Below are positions 1 through 7,898 of a stretch of 57,356 nucleotides of DNA, one piece after another; the stretch's first letter is position 1; each line of letters opens with the position of its first letter. Made by a program: the position numbers and the translations under genes. This DNA comes from an uncultured Prevotella sp. Its GTDB lineage: Bacteria > Bacteroidota > Bacteroidia > Bacteroidales > Bacteroidaceae. Location of the stretch: NCBI GenBank assembly GCA_945873145.1, contig CAMCBZ010000014.1, forward strand, positions 1-57,356. Reading direction: 5' to 3'. The notes under the pieces were generated by a model that worked only from the letters and a program-made list of their open reading frames with translations, had not been told where the DNA came from and ran no database searches.

Positions 1-10
1 AGAAATAGAA

Positions 11-110
11 GCCTCACCCCCTAACAACCTCACCCCAACAGCCTCACCCCCTAACAACCTCACCCCAACAGCCTCACCCTCTAACCCCTCTCCAAAGGAG
101 AGGGGAGTAA
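11..110 (+). repeat. C-rich 3'-end repeat with 30-bp tandem duplication
   Basis: Two identical 30-bp units (11-40 and 41-70) begin GCCTCACCCC. They are followed by a third GCCTCACCC start and a perfect palindrome: CCCCTCTCC at 85-93, loop AAA, GGAGAGGGG at 97-105. This is the family also seen at 414-480, 3352-3387, 9023-9113, 10279-10341, 13441-13476, 19114-19183 and 55974-56064. By the orientation rule of the other copies, a plus-strand gene should end just left of the window. Confidence 0.85.
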
Positions 111-228
111 AATGAGTGATAAACAATATCCTTCTCATAAATAGACAAGGATAGTGTTAGCTCCGGTAGTTGAGGCTGGAAGTACTGATGGTGAGGCCAG
201 AAGTACTAAAGGCTGGGGATTGAAGTTA

Positions 229-250
229 GGGCGGCCACAGAGGGCCGCCC
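229..250. repeat. GGGCGGCC inverted repeat (hairpin)
   Basis: GGGCGGCC at 229-236 pairs with GGCCGCCC at 243-250 around a 6-nt loop. A near-identical sequence lies in the opposite orientation at 3426-3448, so the receptor-Nudix pair is bracketed by inverted copies. Confidence 0.75.
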
Positions 251-413
251 CTACACCAAAACCATAAAACAATAAAAACAACAAAGCCCTCAAAACTGTT
301 CCCTTATGGCTATAGCCTTTCCCTTCCCCTCTGAGAGGGAATTGCAATACCGTCCTGACCCTTTGGAAATAATTCCCCTCTCAGTCCATGAGAATGGGAT
401 TGTTTATCTCTCA

Positions 414-480
414 TTCTACTCCCCTCTCCTTCGGAGAGGGGTAAGGGGGTGAGGCTGTAGAGGGGTTGGGGGGGAGGCTT
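414..480 (-). repeat. C-rich 3'-end repeat, reverse orientation
   Basis: CCCCTCTCC (421-429), loop TTC, GGAGAGGGG (433-441), then G-rich GGGGGTGAGGC sequence. It is the reverse complement of the family arrangement and lies 35 bp before the receptor gene. No minus-strand gene ends next to it in the window, so it is an exception to the orientation rule, or marks a gene that has been lost. Confidence 0.8.
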
Positions 481-515
481 GGTTTGGTTAGAAAAGGGCT
501 CTATATATTTTCATT

Positions 516-2786
516 ATGAAATCATTCTATCTCTTGCTGTTGGGCTTGATCATGAGCCTGACAGCAACAGCTGACCCTGCGCTGATCACTACCGCGCTCA
601 AGGGTCATATCACCGATGCCACAGACGGAGAGCCGCTCGTAGGCGTCATCGTATCCATACCAGAACTCCAGGAGAGTACCGTCACCGACGCTGACGGCAA
701 CTATGTCTTCGACGCACTGCCACAGCGTACCGTCAGCGTGCAGGCCAGCTACCTGGGCCATCAGACGCAGGTAAGGAAGATCGACCTGAAGAAAACCGCA
801 CAACTCGACTTCGTCATGAAGGAGCAAAACGCTATGCTCGGCGAGGTTGTCGTCACGGGACTGACGGGTAAGTCGCTGATGAAGGACTCTCCCACGCCCA
901 TCTCTCTTGTCAACGCCGACATGCTGCGCACTACGCCCGCCACCAATATCATCGACGCGCTGAGCCATCAGCCCGGCGTATCGCAGGTGACTACGGGCGG
1001 CGGCATCTCAAAACCCGTGATCCGTGGCCTCGGCTTCAACCGGCTCGTCGTCGTCAACGACGGCATACGCCAGGAGGGTAACCAGTGGGGGGCCGAGCAC
1101 GGCGTGGAGGTCGACGCACAAGGGGTCTCCTCTGCCGAGATCATCAAAGGCCCCGCCTCGCTGATGTACGGTTCGGATGCCCTCGCCGGTGTCATCATCT
1201 TCCATGGCGATCCTGTCATGGCACACAACACCATCGGTGGAGAGGCTACCACAGAATACCAAAGCAACACAGGACTCATCAACTACTCGCTCAACTTCCG
1301 CGGCAATCAAAACGGATGGGTGTGGAACGGACGGTGGACCGACAAGCGGGCTCACGACTACCACAACCGCGCCGACAACTATGTAGTAGGCTCCCGCTTC
1401 CGCGAGCAGGACGCCGAGGCGATGGGCGGATACAACGGCGGATGGGGCTACAGCCACCTCACAGCCAGCATCTACCACCTCACGCCGGGCATCGCCGAGG
1501 GCGAACGCGCCAACGACAGCAAGAGCTACAGCAAGACGCTGCCCTTCCAGCAGATCCACCACTATAAGGTGGTGAGCGACAACGCCTATTATCTCGGCAA
1601 CAGCACGCTGCACGCCATCGTCGGCTATCAGCAAAACCGCCGACAGGAATACGAGGAGAGCGCCGATGAGCCGGGGCTGGACATGATGCTCCACACACTG
1701 AACTATGACATCCGCTACATCCTGCCAGAACAGAGCGGATGGAAGGCTACCGTCGGCGTCAATGGCATGTGGCAGCGCAACATCAACAAAGGGTCGGAAT
1801 ATCTCATCCCGGGTTATCAGCTCTTCGACCTGGGCACCTTTGCCACCACTTCCTACGAGAGAGGTGCGTGGACGTGGTCGGGCGGACTGCGCGTCGATCA
1901 CCGTCATGTTCATGTTTTTGCCTTAGATGACCATTTCGACCGTCTCTCCCGCAACTTCACGAGTGTGTCGGGCTCCGTCGGAGCGGTCTATCACGTCAGC
2001 GGCAACATGAACCTGCGACTCAACGCGGCAAAAGGCTTCCGTGCGCCGGGCGTCAGCGAGCTCTCCGCCAATGGCGTGCATGAGGGCACACAGCAGTATG
2101 TCCTCGGCAACGGACAGCTCAAAGCCGAACAAAGCTGGCAGGTGGATGCCGGATGGGACTTCACCTCACGATGGGTGACGGCGCAGCTCTCACTCTTTGC
2201 CAACTACATCGACAACTATATCTTCACTGCCCGTCAGGACGATCAGCTGCGCGAGGGCTTGCCACTCTATCATTACACCCAGGGCGATGCACGTCTGATC
2301 GGCGGCGAGGCTATGATCGACTTTCATCCCGTGGAGCGTCTGCACTGGCAAAACAGCTTCTCCTATGTCAACAGCATCCTTCGCCATCAGCCGCGCGAGT
2401 CGCGCTACCTGCCCTTCACGCCTGCTCCCCGATGGAACGGTGAGCTGCGCTACACGCTCATCCGCGACGGCAAGACGCTCGACCATACCTTCGTAGCCGC
2501 CAACATGGAGTGCAACCTGCGACAAAACCACTACTACATGCTCGGCGGCACGGAGACGGCGACACCCAGCTACACACTCTTCGGCCTGGCAGCAGGCACA
2601 GACTTCAAACACAGCGGCAAGCGCCTGGCGACACTGTCACTCTCAGCGACGAACCTCTTCGACCGCATCTATCAGAACCATCTCAGCCGACTGAAATATG
2701 TCGGTGGCGTGAACCCTGACAACGGGCGGACGGGACTCTTCGACATGGGACGCAATATCACGGCCAAGCTGACGTTATACCTTTAA
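516..2786 (+). CDS. TonB-dependent outer-membrane receptor
   Basis: A 756-residue TonB-dependent transporter. Residues 1-20 form a signal peptide. Residues about 29-100 are a carboxypeptidase-regulatory-like beta domain (GHITDATDGEPLVGV), common in Bacteroidota receptors. A plug domain follows at about 120-230 (VIRGLGFNRLVVVNDGIR, IKGPASLMYGSDALAGV), then a beta barrel to the C-terminal LTLYL with terminal aromatic/hydrophobic residues. There is no SusD partner next to it, so the cargo is more likely a metal chelate, haem or cofactor than a glycan. That is inference, and no substrate can be read from the sequence. The start was chosen because it gives a clean signal peptide. It ends 23 bp before the Nudix gene, suggesting co-transcription. 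Confidence 0.9.
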   Translation: MKSFYLLLLGLIMSLTATADPALITTALKGHITDATDGEPLVGVIVSIPELQESTVTDADGNYVFDALPQRTVSVQASYLGHQTQVRKIDLKKTAQLDFVMKEQNAMLGEVVVTGLTGKSLMKDSPTPISLVNADMLRTTPATNIIDALSHQPGVSQVTTGGGISKPVIRGLGFNRLVVVNDGIRQEGNQWGAEHGVEVDAQGVSSAEIIKGPASLMYGSDALAGVIIFHGDPVMAHNTIGGEATTEYQSNTGLINYSLNFRGNQNGWVWNGRWTDKRAHDYHNRADNYVVGSRFREQDAEAMGGYNGGWGYSHLTASIYHLTPGIAEGERANDSKSYSKTLPFQQIHHYKVVSDNAYYLGNSTLHAIVGYQQNRRQEYEESADEPGLDMMLHTLNYDIRYILPEQSGWKATVGVNGMWQRNINKGSEYLIPGYQLFDLGTFATTSYERGAWTWSGGLRVDHRHVHVFALDDHFDRLSRNFTSVSGSVGAVYHVSGNMNLRLNAAKGFRAPGVSELSANGVHEGTQQYVLGNGQLKAEQSWQVDAGWDFTSRWVTAQLSLFANYIDNYIFTARQDDQLREGLPLYHYTQGDARLIGGEAMIDFHPVERLHWQNSFSYVNSILRHQPRESRYLPFTPAPRWNGELRYTLIRDGKTLDHTFVAANMECNLRQNHYYMLGGTETATPSYTLFGLAAGTDFKHSGKRLATLSLSATNLFDRIYQNHLSRLKYVGGVNPDNGRTGLFDMGRNITAKLTLYL

Positions 2787-2804
2787 TATATATAATAAGG
2801 TATA
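2786..2804 (+). repeat. TATATAATAAGG leader motif, copy 1
   Basis: ATATATATAATAAGG followed by TATAT, overlapping the receptor stop region and ending about 6 bp before the Nudix start. Similar motifs stand just before genes at 22890-22912 and 33918-33937, and between genes at 49899-49918. Confidence 0.55.
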
Positions 2805-2809
2805 TCATC

Positions 2810-3421
2810 ATGGAAGAAAAAGACATGAAGTGCACTACACGGTCGAGCGAATACCTCATTCGCCGGCCGTGGATGACAGTAAGAAAAGATGTGGTCGTGC
2901 ATCCCGACGGTCGTGTGCAACCCGAATACTATGTTCTGGAATATCCCGACTTCATCAACGTCATCGCCATCACCACCGACGGCCGCATCATCATGGAACA
3001 GCAGTGGCGGCAGGCCGTCGGCGAGGTGTCGCTGGAGATCCCCGCCGGCGTAGTGGAGAAAGGCGAGACCCCATTGCAGGCGGCCCAGCGTGAACTGGCA
3101 GAAGAGACGGGATTCACGGGCGGCACATGGGAGCAACTGCTCGTCACCACGCCTAACAGCAGTACGGCGACGAATCACTGCTATACGTTCGTGGCTCGTG
3201 GCGTTGAGCAGACCACTACGCAGCACCTCGATGCCACAGAGGATCTCCGCTACTTCTTTGTCACAGCAGATGAGCTCTTCACCCTTCTCAAAGAGGGCAA
3301 GATCCATCAGGCCATGATGGTCGCACCGCTGTGGAAATACTTTTGGAAGAAGCCTCACCCCCAACCCCTCTCCAAGGGGAGAGGGGGAGGAATTACCGTC
3401 AAGGGTTTAAGACGGTATTGA
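2810..3421 (+). CDS. Nudix hydrolase (ADP-ribose pyrophosphatase type)
   Basis: A Nudix hydrolase likely cleaving ADP-ribose or another nucleoside diphosphate derivative in the cytoplasm. The Nudix box is complete and matches GX5EX7REUXEEXGU exactly: G80, E86, R94-E95-L96, E98-E99, G101-F102. The preceding IIMEQQWRQAVG and EIPAG segments are typical of the ADP-ribose branch. The natural domain ends near residue 180 (PLWKYFWKK). The last 22 or so residues (PHPQPLSKGRGGG onward) are a translation of the C-rich repeat at 3352-3387 and its flank, so the stop codon has been displaced. The gene follows the receptor by 23 bp. An alternative start is the Met at codon 6. Exact substrate is uncertain. 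Confidence 0.88.
   Translation: MEEKDMKCTTRSSEYLIRRPWMTVRKDVVVHPDGRVQPEYYVLEYPDFINVIAITTDGRIIMEQQWRQAVGEVSLEIPAGVVEKGETPLQAAQRELAEETGFTGGTWEQLLVTTPNSSTATNHCYTFVARGVEQTTTQHLDATEDLRYFFVTADELFTLLKEGKIHQAMMVAPLWKYFWKKPHPQPLSKGRGGGITVKGLRRY
3352..3387 (+). repeat. C-rich 3'-end repeat inside the Nudix C-terminus
   Basis: GCCTCACCCCCAA then CCCCTCTCC (3365-3373) paired with GGAGAGGGG (3378-3386). It lies in frame within the last codons of the Nudix gene and encodes PHPQPLSKGRG. Confidence 0.85.
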
Positions 3422-3425
3422 TGTA

Positions 3426-3448
3426 GGGACGGCCCTCTGTGGCCGCCC
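3426..3448. repeat. GGGCGGCC-type inverted repeat, second copy
   Basis: Imperfect hairpin GGGACGGCC...GGCCGCCC around a CTCTGT centre. It is the reverse complement, with one change, of the element at 229-250, and lies 5 bp after the Nudix stop. It could act as a terminator-like hairpin, but no T run follows. Confidence 0.7.
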
Positions 3449-3502
3449 TAACCTGCTTGAAAGTAACTTACAGCTTTCCGGCATAATAATTTGCCCGGAT
3501 AC

Positions 3503-3533
3503 TTGTAAGAATGAAATGGATTTGCTATATTTG
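3503..3533 (+). promoter_or_regulatory. Bacteroidetes promoter for the kinase-like gene
   Basis: TTG at 3503-3505, 20-bp spacer, TATATTTG at 3526-3533. This fits the Bacteroidetes sigma-factor consensus (TTTG/TTG, about 19-21 bp, TAnnTTTG). Transcription would start near 3540, about 20 nt before the ATG. Confidence 0.7.
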
Positions 3534-3559
3534 CAAACGTATCACAGAAGAAAGGAATA

Positions 3560-4234
3560 ATGAATGAAAGCAGTTCTCAACGACTATCACAAGAAGATCA
3601 ATGCCATCAAACTCCAGTCCGTAGCATCTTGGAGCAAGCTGAATCTGTCGCGCAAAGAGTGCTCAAATCAGTTCAAGCGATTGCGGGAACAACGGCTTGC
3701 AAGGGAGTCCAAATCGCTCGGTTAGCAGACTGGGCAAAAGCCAACCAACTATGGTTGAATACAGACAAGTTGGGAAGCTATGAGGATAGAGGCTCCGAGA
3801 ATGAAGTCTACCTGTCCCCTAAGGAGAACATTGTCTACAAACTCAACGACTTTCGCTACTCCGACGATAACCTTTCTCCCTTCTTTGAACGTATAAAGGC
3901 ACATAACGAGTATTTCCCGGATTGTGCCTACACTATGATTGGCATGGCTGAAAATAGGGATGGTAAAGTATGTGCTGTACTCAGCCAACCCTATATTATT
4001 ACCGCTCGCGAGGCTACGGAAGAGGAGATTTCAAAAGAACTCCAACGCTTAGGCTTTCAACCTTTGATGGACAATGAATACTATTCTAATGGCATCCACG
4101 ACATTTTCGATGCAAGTCCCAACAACGTCCTTGTTGGTATTGACGGAAACCTATATTTCATCGATACCATTATTTATAAATCGGAAGAAGGTAATCTAAG
4201 CACCTATCATAGTCAGTCTCCGAAATATCAGTAA
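3560..4234 (+). CDS. solitary kinase-like protein (polyvalent-protein kinase type)
   Basis: 224 residues. The central and C-terminal parts resemble the protein-kinase-like domain known from large polyvalent proteins of phages and conjugative elements. ENEVYL...NIVYKLND looks like the nucleotide-binding N-lobe with its lysine. IHDIFDASPNNVLV looks like the catalytic loop (HxxxD...NN), and YFIDT the metal-binding Asp. The first 60 or so residues are not recognised and rich in Q and S. The gene has its own promoter and an AAAGGA element 4-9 bp before the ATG. It is a single-domain remnant or free-standing version, pointing to past mobile-element input, although no integrase or mobilisation gene is present. 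It converges with the GH67 gene, overlapping it by 7 bp. Substrate unknown. Confidence 0.65.
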   Translation: MNESSSQRLSQEDQCHQTPVRSILEQAESVAQRVLKSVQAIAGTTACKGVQIARLADWAKANQLWLNTDKLGSYEDRGSENEVYLSPKENIVYKLNDFRYSDDNLSPFFERIKAHNEYFPDCAYTMIGMAENRDGKVCAVLSQPYIITAREATEEEISKELQRLGFQPLMDNEYYSNGIHDIFDASPNNVLVGIDGNLYFIDTIIYKSEEGNLSTYHSQSPKYQ

Positions 4235-6222
4235 CTCCTAAATCTATTGAAATAGTCGAGACAGGTATGTTGCCACAGACGTGCATTGTCGAGCTGCGTA
4301 CCGAGGAGCTTGTCGACTTGCTGCCATTGCGCCTTGTCGACATAGCTGCGCACGGCCGGCGACTGCCACAGCACACGGTAGGCGGCCACGCGGCGCACGC
4401 CGGCGTCGTAGTGGTCGCAGAGGCTCTGCCACAGCGTGCGTCCGTTGGCGAGCCGGTAGTTCCAGGGTACATGATGGAACCACAGTAGATACTGTTCGGG
4501 GCAGGTCTTCACGTTCTCATAGAGCGAACGGTAAGGCTCGCGATACTGTGCCGTGGCTCCTGACCCCGTAGCGACGGTGCGGTCGAAGCCCAGTCCTTGT
4601 CTGTCAGCCTTATGATAATAGACGGGACACCACTCCAAAGGATATTCCGCCTTGTAGCCATCGGGCTCCGGACCATAGTGATGATCAAAGGCGAAGATAT
4701 GGTGCAGGCCGAGCGGCATCATATAGTCCACGCATGCCTCACGCGAGCTGAGCATCATATCCTCCAGCGCAGCCACCGTCACCGAGTCGCCACGACCGAA
4801 GGTCTGTAGCAGCCACTCATGGGCAATCTGCTCAGAAGTCAGTGACGGATCCCAGGCCAGACGGCCGAAAGCATACCAGTTGGACTGCGAGAAAGGATGT
4901 CCGCACCAGTTGGTGTCGTCGCCCGTGTTGGCGACTCCCGCGATGCCCTTCAGTCCGCGAGCCACAGGATCGACGTAGCTGAAGAACTCTTTCCACATCG
5001 GAGCGAGATAGACCAAGTGGAGCGACTGCCCGGTATATTCCTGCGTGATCTGCAGCTCAGCCATCTGCGGTGTCTTCGTCATGTTGTCGAAGATAGGCGC
5101 GTAAGGCTCACGAGGCTGGAAGTCGAGCGGTCCGTTTTTCGACTGCAAGATGACATTGTCGTGAAAGAGTCCGTCCATAGGCTTGAACTCCGACACAGCC
5201 TGCATCACGCGGTCCTCGCCTTTGTGGTTGGCACCATAGACAAACGAGCGCCAGATGACCGTGCCGCCATAGGGTTTCAGCGCGTCGGCGAGCATGTTCG
5301 CACCGTCGGCATGGCTTCGGTGATAGTCTCCCGGTCCGGGCTGTCCCTCGCTGTTGGCCTTGACGAGGAAGCCGCCGAAGTCCGGTATCAGCTTATAGAT
5401 CTCCCGAGCCTTACGCTGCCACCATCGATGCACCGAAGCGTCGAGGGGATCGGCCGTCCTGGTCTCGTGCAAAGCTAACGGCGAGCCGAAGTTGATGCTC
5501 AGCCACACTTGTATGCCGTAAGGGCGCAGCAGGTCAGCGATGACCTTGAGTTTTTCGAGATAGGGCCGCGTGACCATCATGGGACTGGCGTTGACATTGT
5601 TCACCACCGTGGCGTTGATGCCCACCGAGGCGTTGGCGCGCGCGTAGATGGTCAGGCGCTGGCGCAGCGAGTCGGTCATGCCGTTTTTCGTGATCTGCTC
5701 CCATTTCCAGATGCTCTTTCCCGCATAGCCGCGCTCCACACTGCCGTCGGGGTTGTCCCAGTGGTTGAGCATACGCCGCTGCAGGGCGGGTGCTGACGTC
5801 CAGGTGGTGTCCCGGTCATAGCCCTCTTTTGTCTCTTGCCAGCGCAGCAGGGCATAGGCACCGTAGAGCAGGCCGAGGGGACGGCGCGCGGAAACCACGG
5901 CACTGTGGTCTGCCTCCTTATAGCTGATGGTGTATCCGTCGTTGTCGCTGCCTTCAGAGACCAGGCGCAGCGTCACCAGCCCGCCTTGCCAGCTCTCCTG
6001 CAACTCACGGCCGGCAATGGCGACAGTAGCCGCCGCAGTGCGGTCAGCGACTTTGGGACCGACGACACGGGCGGGCACCGATGCCTTGCGCGGCAGCCAC
6101 AGCGTAGCACCCACGCCATCGTTGCCGACGGAAGTCTCTGATGACATACTATAAATAGGTGTCGCTATCCATGCGAGGAGTACGACGACGAGATGATGTA
6201 ATATAAATAGGTGTTGGTGCAT
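4228..6222 (-). CDS. GH67 alpha-glucuronidase
   Basis: A 664-residue GH67 enzyme that removes 4-O-methyl-glucuronic acid from aldouronic acids released from glucuronoxylan. Signals seen: GFLVKANSEGQPGPGDY (substrate and general-acid region), LDFQPREPYAP (the paired Asp and Glu that serve as base in the family), and CGHPFSQSNWYAFGRLAW. An N-terminal signal sequence (MHQHLFILHHLVVVLLAW) suggests periplasmic location. The frame is open for 51 codons further upstream, but the start at 6222 was chosen because a promoter box (6247-6254) lies inside that extension. It is divergent from the symporter gene at 6392, forming a two-way xylan regulon. Length is usual for the family. Confidence 0.93.
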   Translation of the reverse strand: MHQHLFILHHLVVVLLAWIATPIYSMSSETSVGNDGVGATLWLPRKASVPARVVGPKVADRTAAATVAIAGRELQESWQGGLVTLRLVSEGSDNDGYTISYKEADHSAVVSARRPLGLLYGAYALLRWQETKEGYDRDTTWTSAPALQRRMLNHWDNPDGSVERGYAGKSIWKWEQITKNGMTDSLRQRLTIYARANASVGINATVVNNVNASPMMVTRPYLEKLKVIADLLRPYGIQVWLSINFGSPLALHETRTADPLDASVHRWWQRKAREIYKLIPDFGGFLVKANSEGQPGPGDYHRSHADGANMLADALKPYGGTVIWRSFVYGANHKGEDRVMQAVSEFKPMDGLFHDNVILQSKNGPLDFQPREPYAPIFDNMTKTPQMAELQITQEYTGQSLHLVYLAPMWKEFFSYVDPVARGLKGIAGVANTGDDTNWCGHPFSQSNWYAFGRLAWDPSLTSEQIAHEWLLQTFGRGDSVTVAALEDMMLSSREACVDYMMPLGLHHIFAFDHHYGPEPDGYKAEYPLEWCPVYYHKADRQGLGFDRTVATGSGATAQYREPYRSLYENVKTCPEQYLLWFHHVPWNYRLANGRTLWQSLCDHYDAGVRRVAAYRVLWQSPAVRSYVDKAQWQQVDKLLGTQLDNARLWQHTCLDYFNRFRSY

Positions 6223-6246
6223 GATAATGGTTGATTTGATTAAGTA

Positions 6247-6254
6247 CAAAGATA
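6247..6254 (-). promoter_or_regulatory. -7 box for the GH67 gene
   Basis: Reads TATCTTTG on the minus strand, matching TAnnTTTG. Transcription would begin near 6240, about 18 nt before the GH67 ATG. No clear TTTG was found at the -33 spacing. Confidence 0.55.
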
Positions 6255-6360
6255 CTGTGAAAAAGAAGCAAGAGCAAGCTAAAACGGCATTTTTTTGTTG
6301 GATGAAACAAATAAGAATGTATTTGTAACACCACAATAAGATCAATCCAACTCTAATAAT

Positions 6361-6368
6361 TAACTTTG
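6361..6368 (+). promoter_or_regulatory. -7 box for the xylan transporter operon
   Basis: TAACTTTG, matching TAnnTTTG, 24 bp before the ATG at 6392. No good -33 element, which is common for promoters needing an activator. The divergent GH67 promoter lies about 110 bp away. Confidence 0.55.
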
Positions 6369-6391
6369 CAGTCAAAAGAACCTAATATCTG

Positions 6392-7825
6392 ATGAAAGAA
6401 AACGTAAACAATTCCACCGCCGCTGCACAGGAAGCTCAGACAGCGCGCGGATTCTACAAGCTCAACTGGTTACAGCGTATCGGCTTTGGCTCCGGTGATT
6501 TGGCACAGAACCTCATCTACCAGACCATCTGCATGTACCTGCTGTTCTTCTATACCGACATCTACGGACTTGATGCCGGAGCGGCAGCGACGATGTTTCT
6601 CGTAGTGCGTCTCGTCGATGTGCTTTGGGATCCCATCGTGGGTACTTATGTCGACAAGCACAACCCACGGTTGGGTAAGTACCGTGCCTATCTCGTCTTT
6701 GCGGGTCTCCCGCTGACGGCCTTTGCCATCCTGTGTTTCTGGGACGGTTTCAGCGGTTCACTGCTCTATGCCTACATTACCTATGTCGGCATGTCGATGT
6801 GCTATACTTTCGTCAACGTACCCTACGGTGCGCTCAACAGTTCACTCACGCGCGACACCAACGAGATCACCATCCTCACCTCCGTGCGTATGTTCATGGC
6901 CAATGTCGGCGGACTCGCTGTCTCGGCCGGTGTGCCCATCCTCGTGGCCGTCATGGCCGCACAGAAGCTGCCGTTGCAGATGGCGCTCTTCATGGGCTTG
7001 GGCTCTTTGCCTTCGTTCATCTTCATGCCGATGGTACCGGCCATCAAGCGCAAGATCGGCAAGAAAAACATGTTCTATGTCTTCCTCACCATCGCCATCA
7101 TCGGCATGGCGGCACTCTATGTCATCAGCAAGTTCTTCGACATGAAGACGAATATGACGGCGATCTACATTGCACAGTTCATCAAGTCGACGGGTGTCAT
7201 CGTGGCCACAGGCTATATGTGGGCTCTCGTGCCAGAGGTGATCTCCTTCGCTGAGTACAAGACGGGCCGCCGCATCTCGGGCATTGTCAATGCGCTGACG
7301 GGTATCTTCTTCAAGGCAGGTATGGCCCTCGGCGGTGTGGTGCCGGGCATCGTCCTGGCCATGACGGGCTATCATGTGACGGCACAGGCCAACACGCTGC
7401 CCAAGGACCCAAGCGCCTGGTTCTATGCCATGCTCATCTACGCCCTCGTAGGCTGTGCCCTCCTGCTCTTCTGCTTCAGCCAGACCAAGGAGCGCGTGGT
7501 CATGGATCAGAAAGAAACCGCCAACGTCAAGGTCAGCGACCTCTGGAAAGAGTTTCTCCGCAACCGTCCGCTGCGCGTCCTGGCGCTGTTCTTCATCACT
7601 GCCTTTGCCATGATGTCGGTGGGCAACGCCGCCGGTGCTTACTTCATGAACGACCTGGAGCTGCAGACACCCGAGGCTCAGGAGGGCATCCGCTGGCTTG
7701 TCTGTGTCATCCCCGCCATGCTGCTCGTCCTCGCCATGTTCATCATCTCGAAGTATGAGCTCACCGACGAGAAGGTCGACGAGATCAACAAGGAGATCGA
7801 ACGCAGACACATGGAGGAGAAATAA
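6392..7825 (+). CDS. GPH-family sugar:cation symporter (xyloside/xylan oligomer type)
   Basis: A 477-residue inner-membrane transporter of the glycoside-pentoside-hexuronide family within the MFS fold, with about 12 hydrophobic segments. Family signatures seen are RIGFGSGDLAQNL near the N-terminus, WDPIVGTYVDKHNPRLGKYR after helix 2, and FAEYKTGRRISGI in the central loop. It should import xylobiose-type or aldouronic products with sodium or protons. It leads the operon with the GH10 xylanase (73 bp downstream) and the GH43 enzyme. The same order, symporter-xylanase-GH43, is known from the xynDAB genes of Prevotella bryantii. The identification as a xylo-oligosaccharide carrier comes from this context. 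Confidence 0.9.
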   Translation: MKENVNNSTAAAQEAQTARGFYKLNWLQRIGFGSGDLAQNLIYQTICMYLLFFYTDIYGLDAGAAATMFLVVRLVDVLWDPIVGTYVDKHNPRLGKYRAYLVFAGLPLTAFAILCFWDGFSGSLLYAYITYVGMSMCYTFVNVPYGALNSSLTRDTNEITILTSVRMFMANVGGLAVSAGVPILVAVMAAQKLPLQMALFMGLGSLPSFIFMPMVPAIKRKIGKKNMFYVFLTIAIIGMAALYVISKFFDMKTNMTAIYIAQFIKSTGVIVATGYMWALVPEVISFAEYKTGRRISGIVNALTGIFFKAGMALGGVVPGIVLAMTGYHVTAQANTLPKDPSAWFYAMLIYALVGCALLLFCFSQTKERVVMDQKETANVKVSDLWKEFLRNRPLRVLALFFITAFAMMSVGNAAGAYFMNDLELQTPEAQEGIRWLVCVIPAMLLVLAMFIISKYELTDEKVDEINKEIERRHMEEK

Positions 7826-7898
7826 CTAACACGCACATGGGATTGATAACAAATATAGAATTACGAAAAGATTCCCAAAACAACAAAACTAATCAAGC

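Larger units (their letters stand above)
1..515. other. gene-free left edge with repeats
   Basis: No convincing gene lies here. The stretch holds three repeat elements listed separately (11-110, 229-250, 414-480) and short direct repeats of GAAGTACT near 178-207. A 70-codon minus-strand frame at 135-347 spans repeat sequence and has no family resemblance, so it was left out. No TAnnTTTG promoter was found for the receptor gene that starts at 516. Confidence 0.6.

Noticed and set aside
1..110. CRISPR array
   Set aside because: The 30-bp units are directly adjoining tandem copies without unique spacers, and belong to a dispersed palindromic repeat family.
135..347. 70-codon minus-strand frame in the left edge
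   Set aside because: Runs through repeat hairpins, no promoter, composition of translated repeats, no family resemblance.
502..511. TATATTTT as promoter of the receptor gene
   Set aside because: Would place the transcript start at or inside the start codon, and the last base of the consensus is missing.
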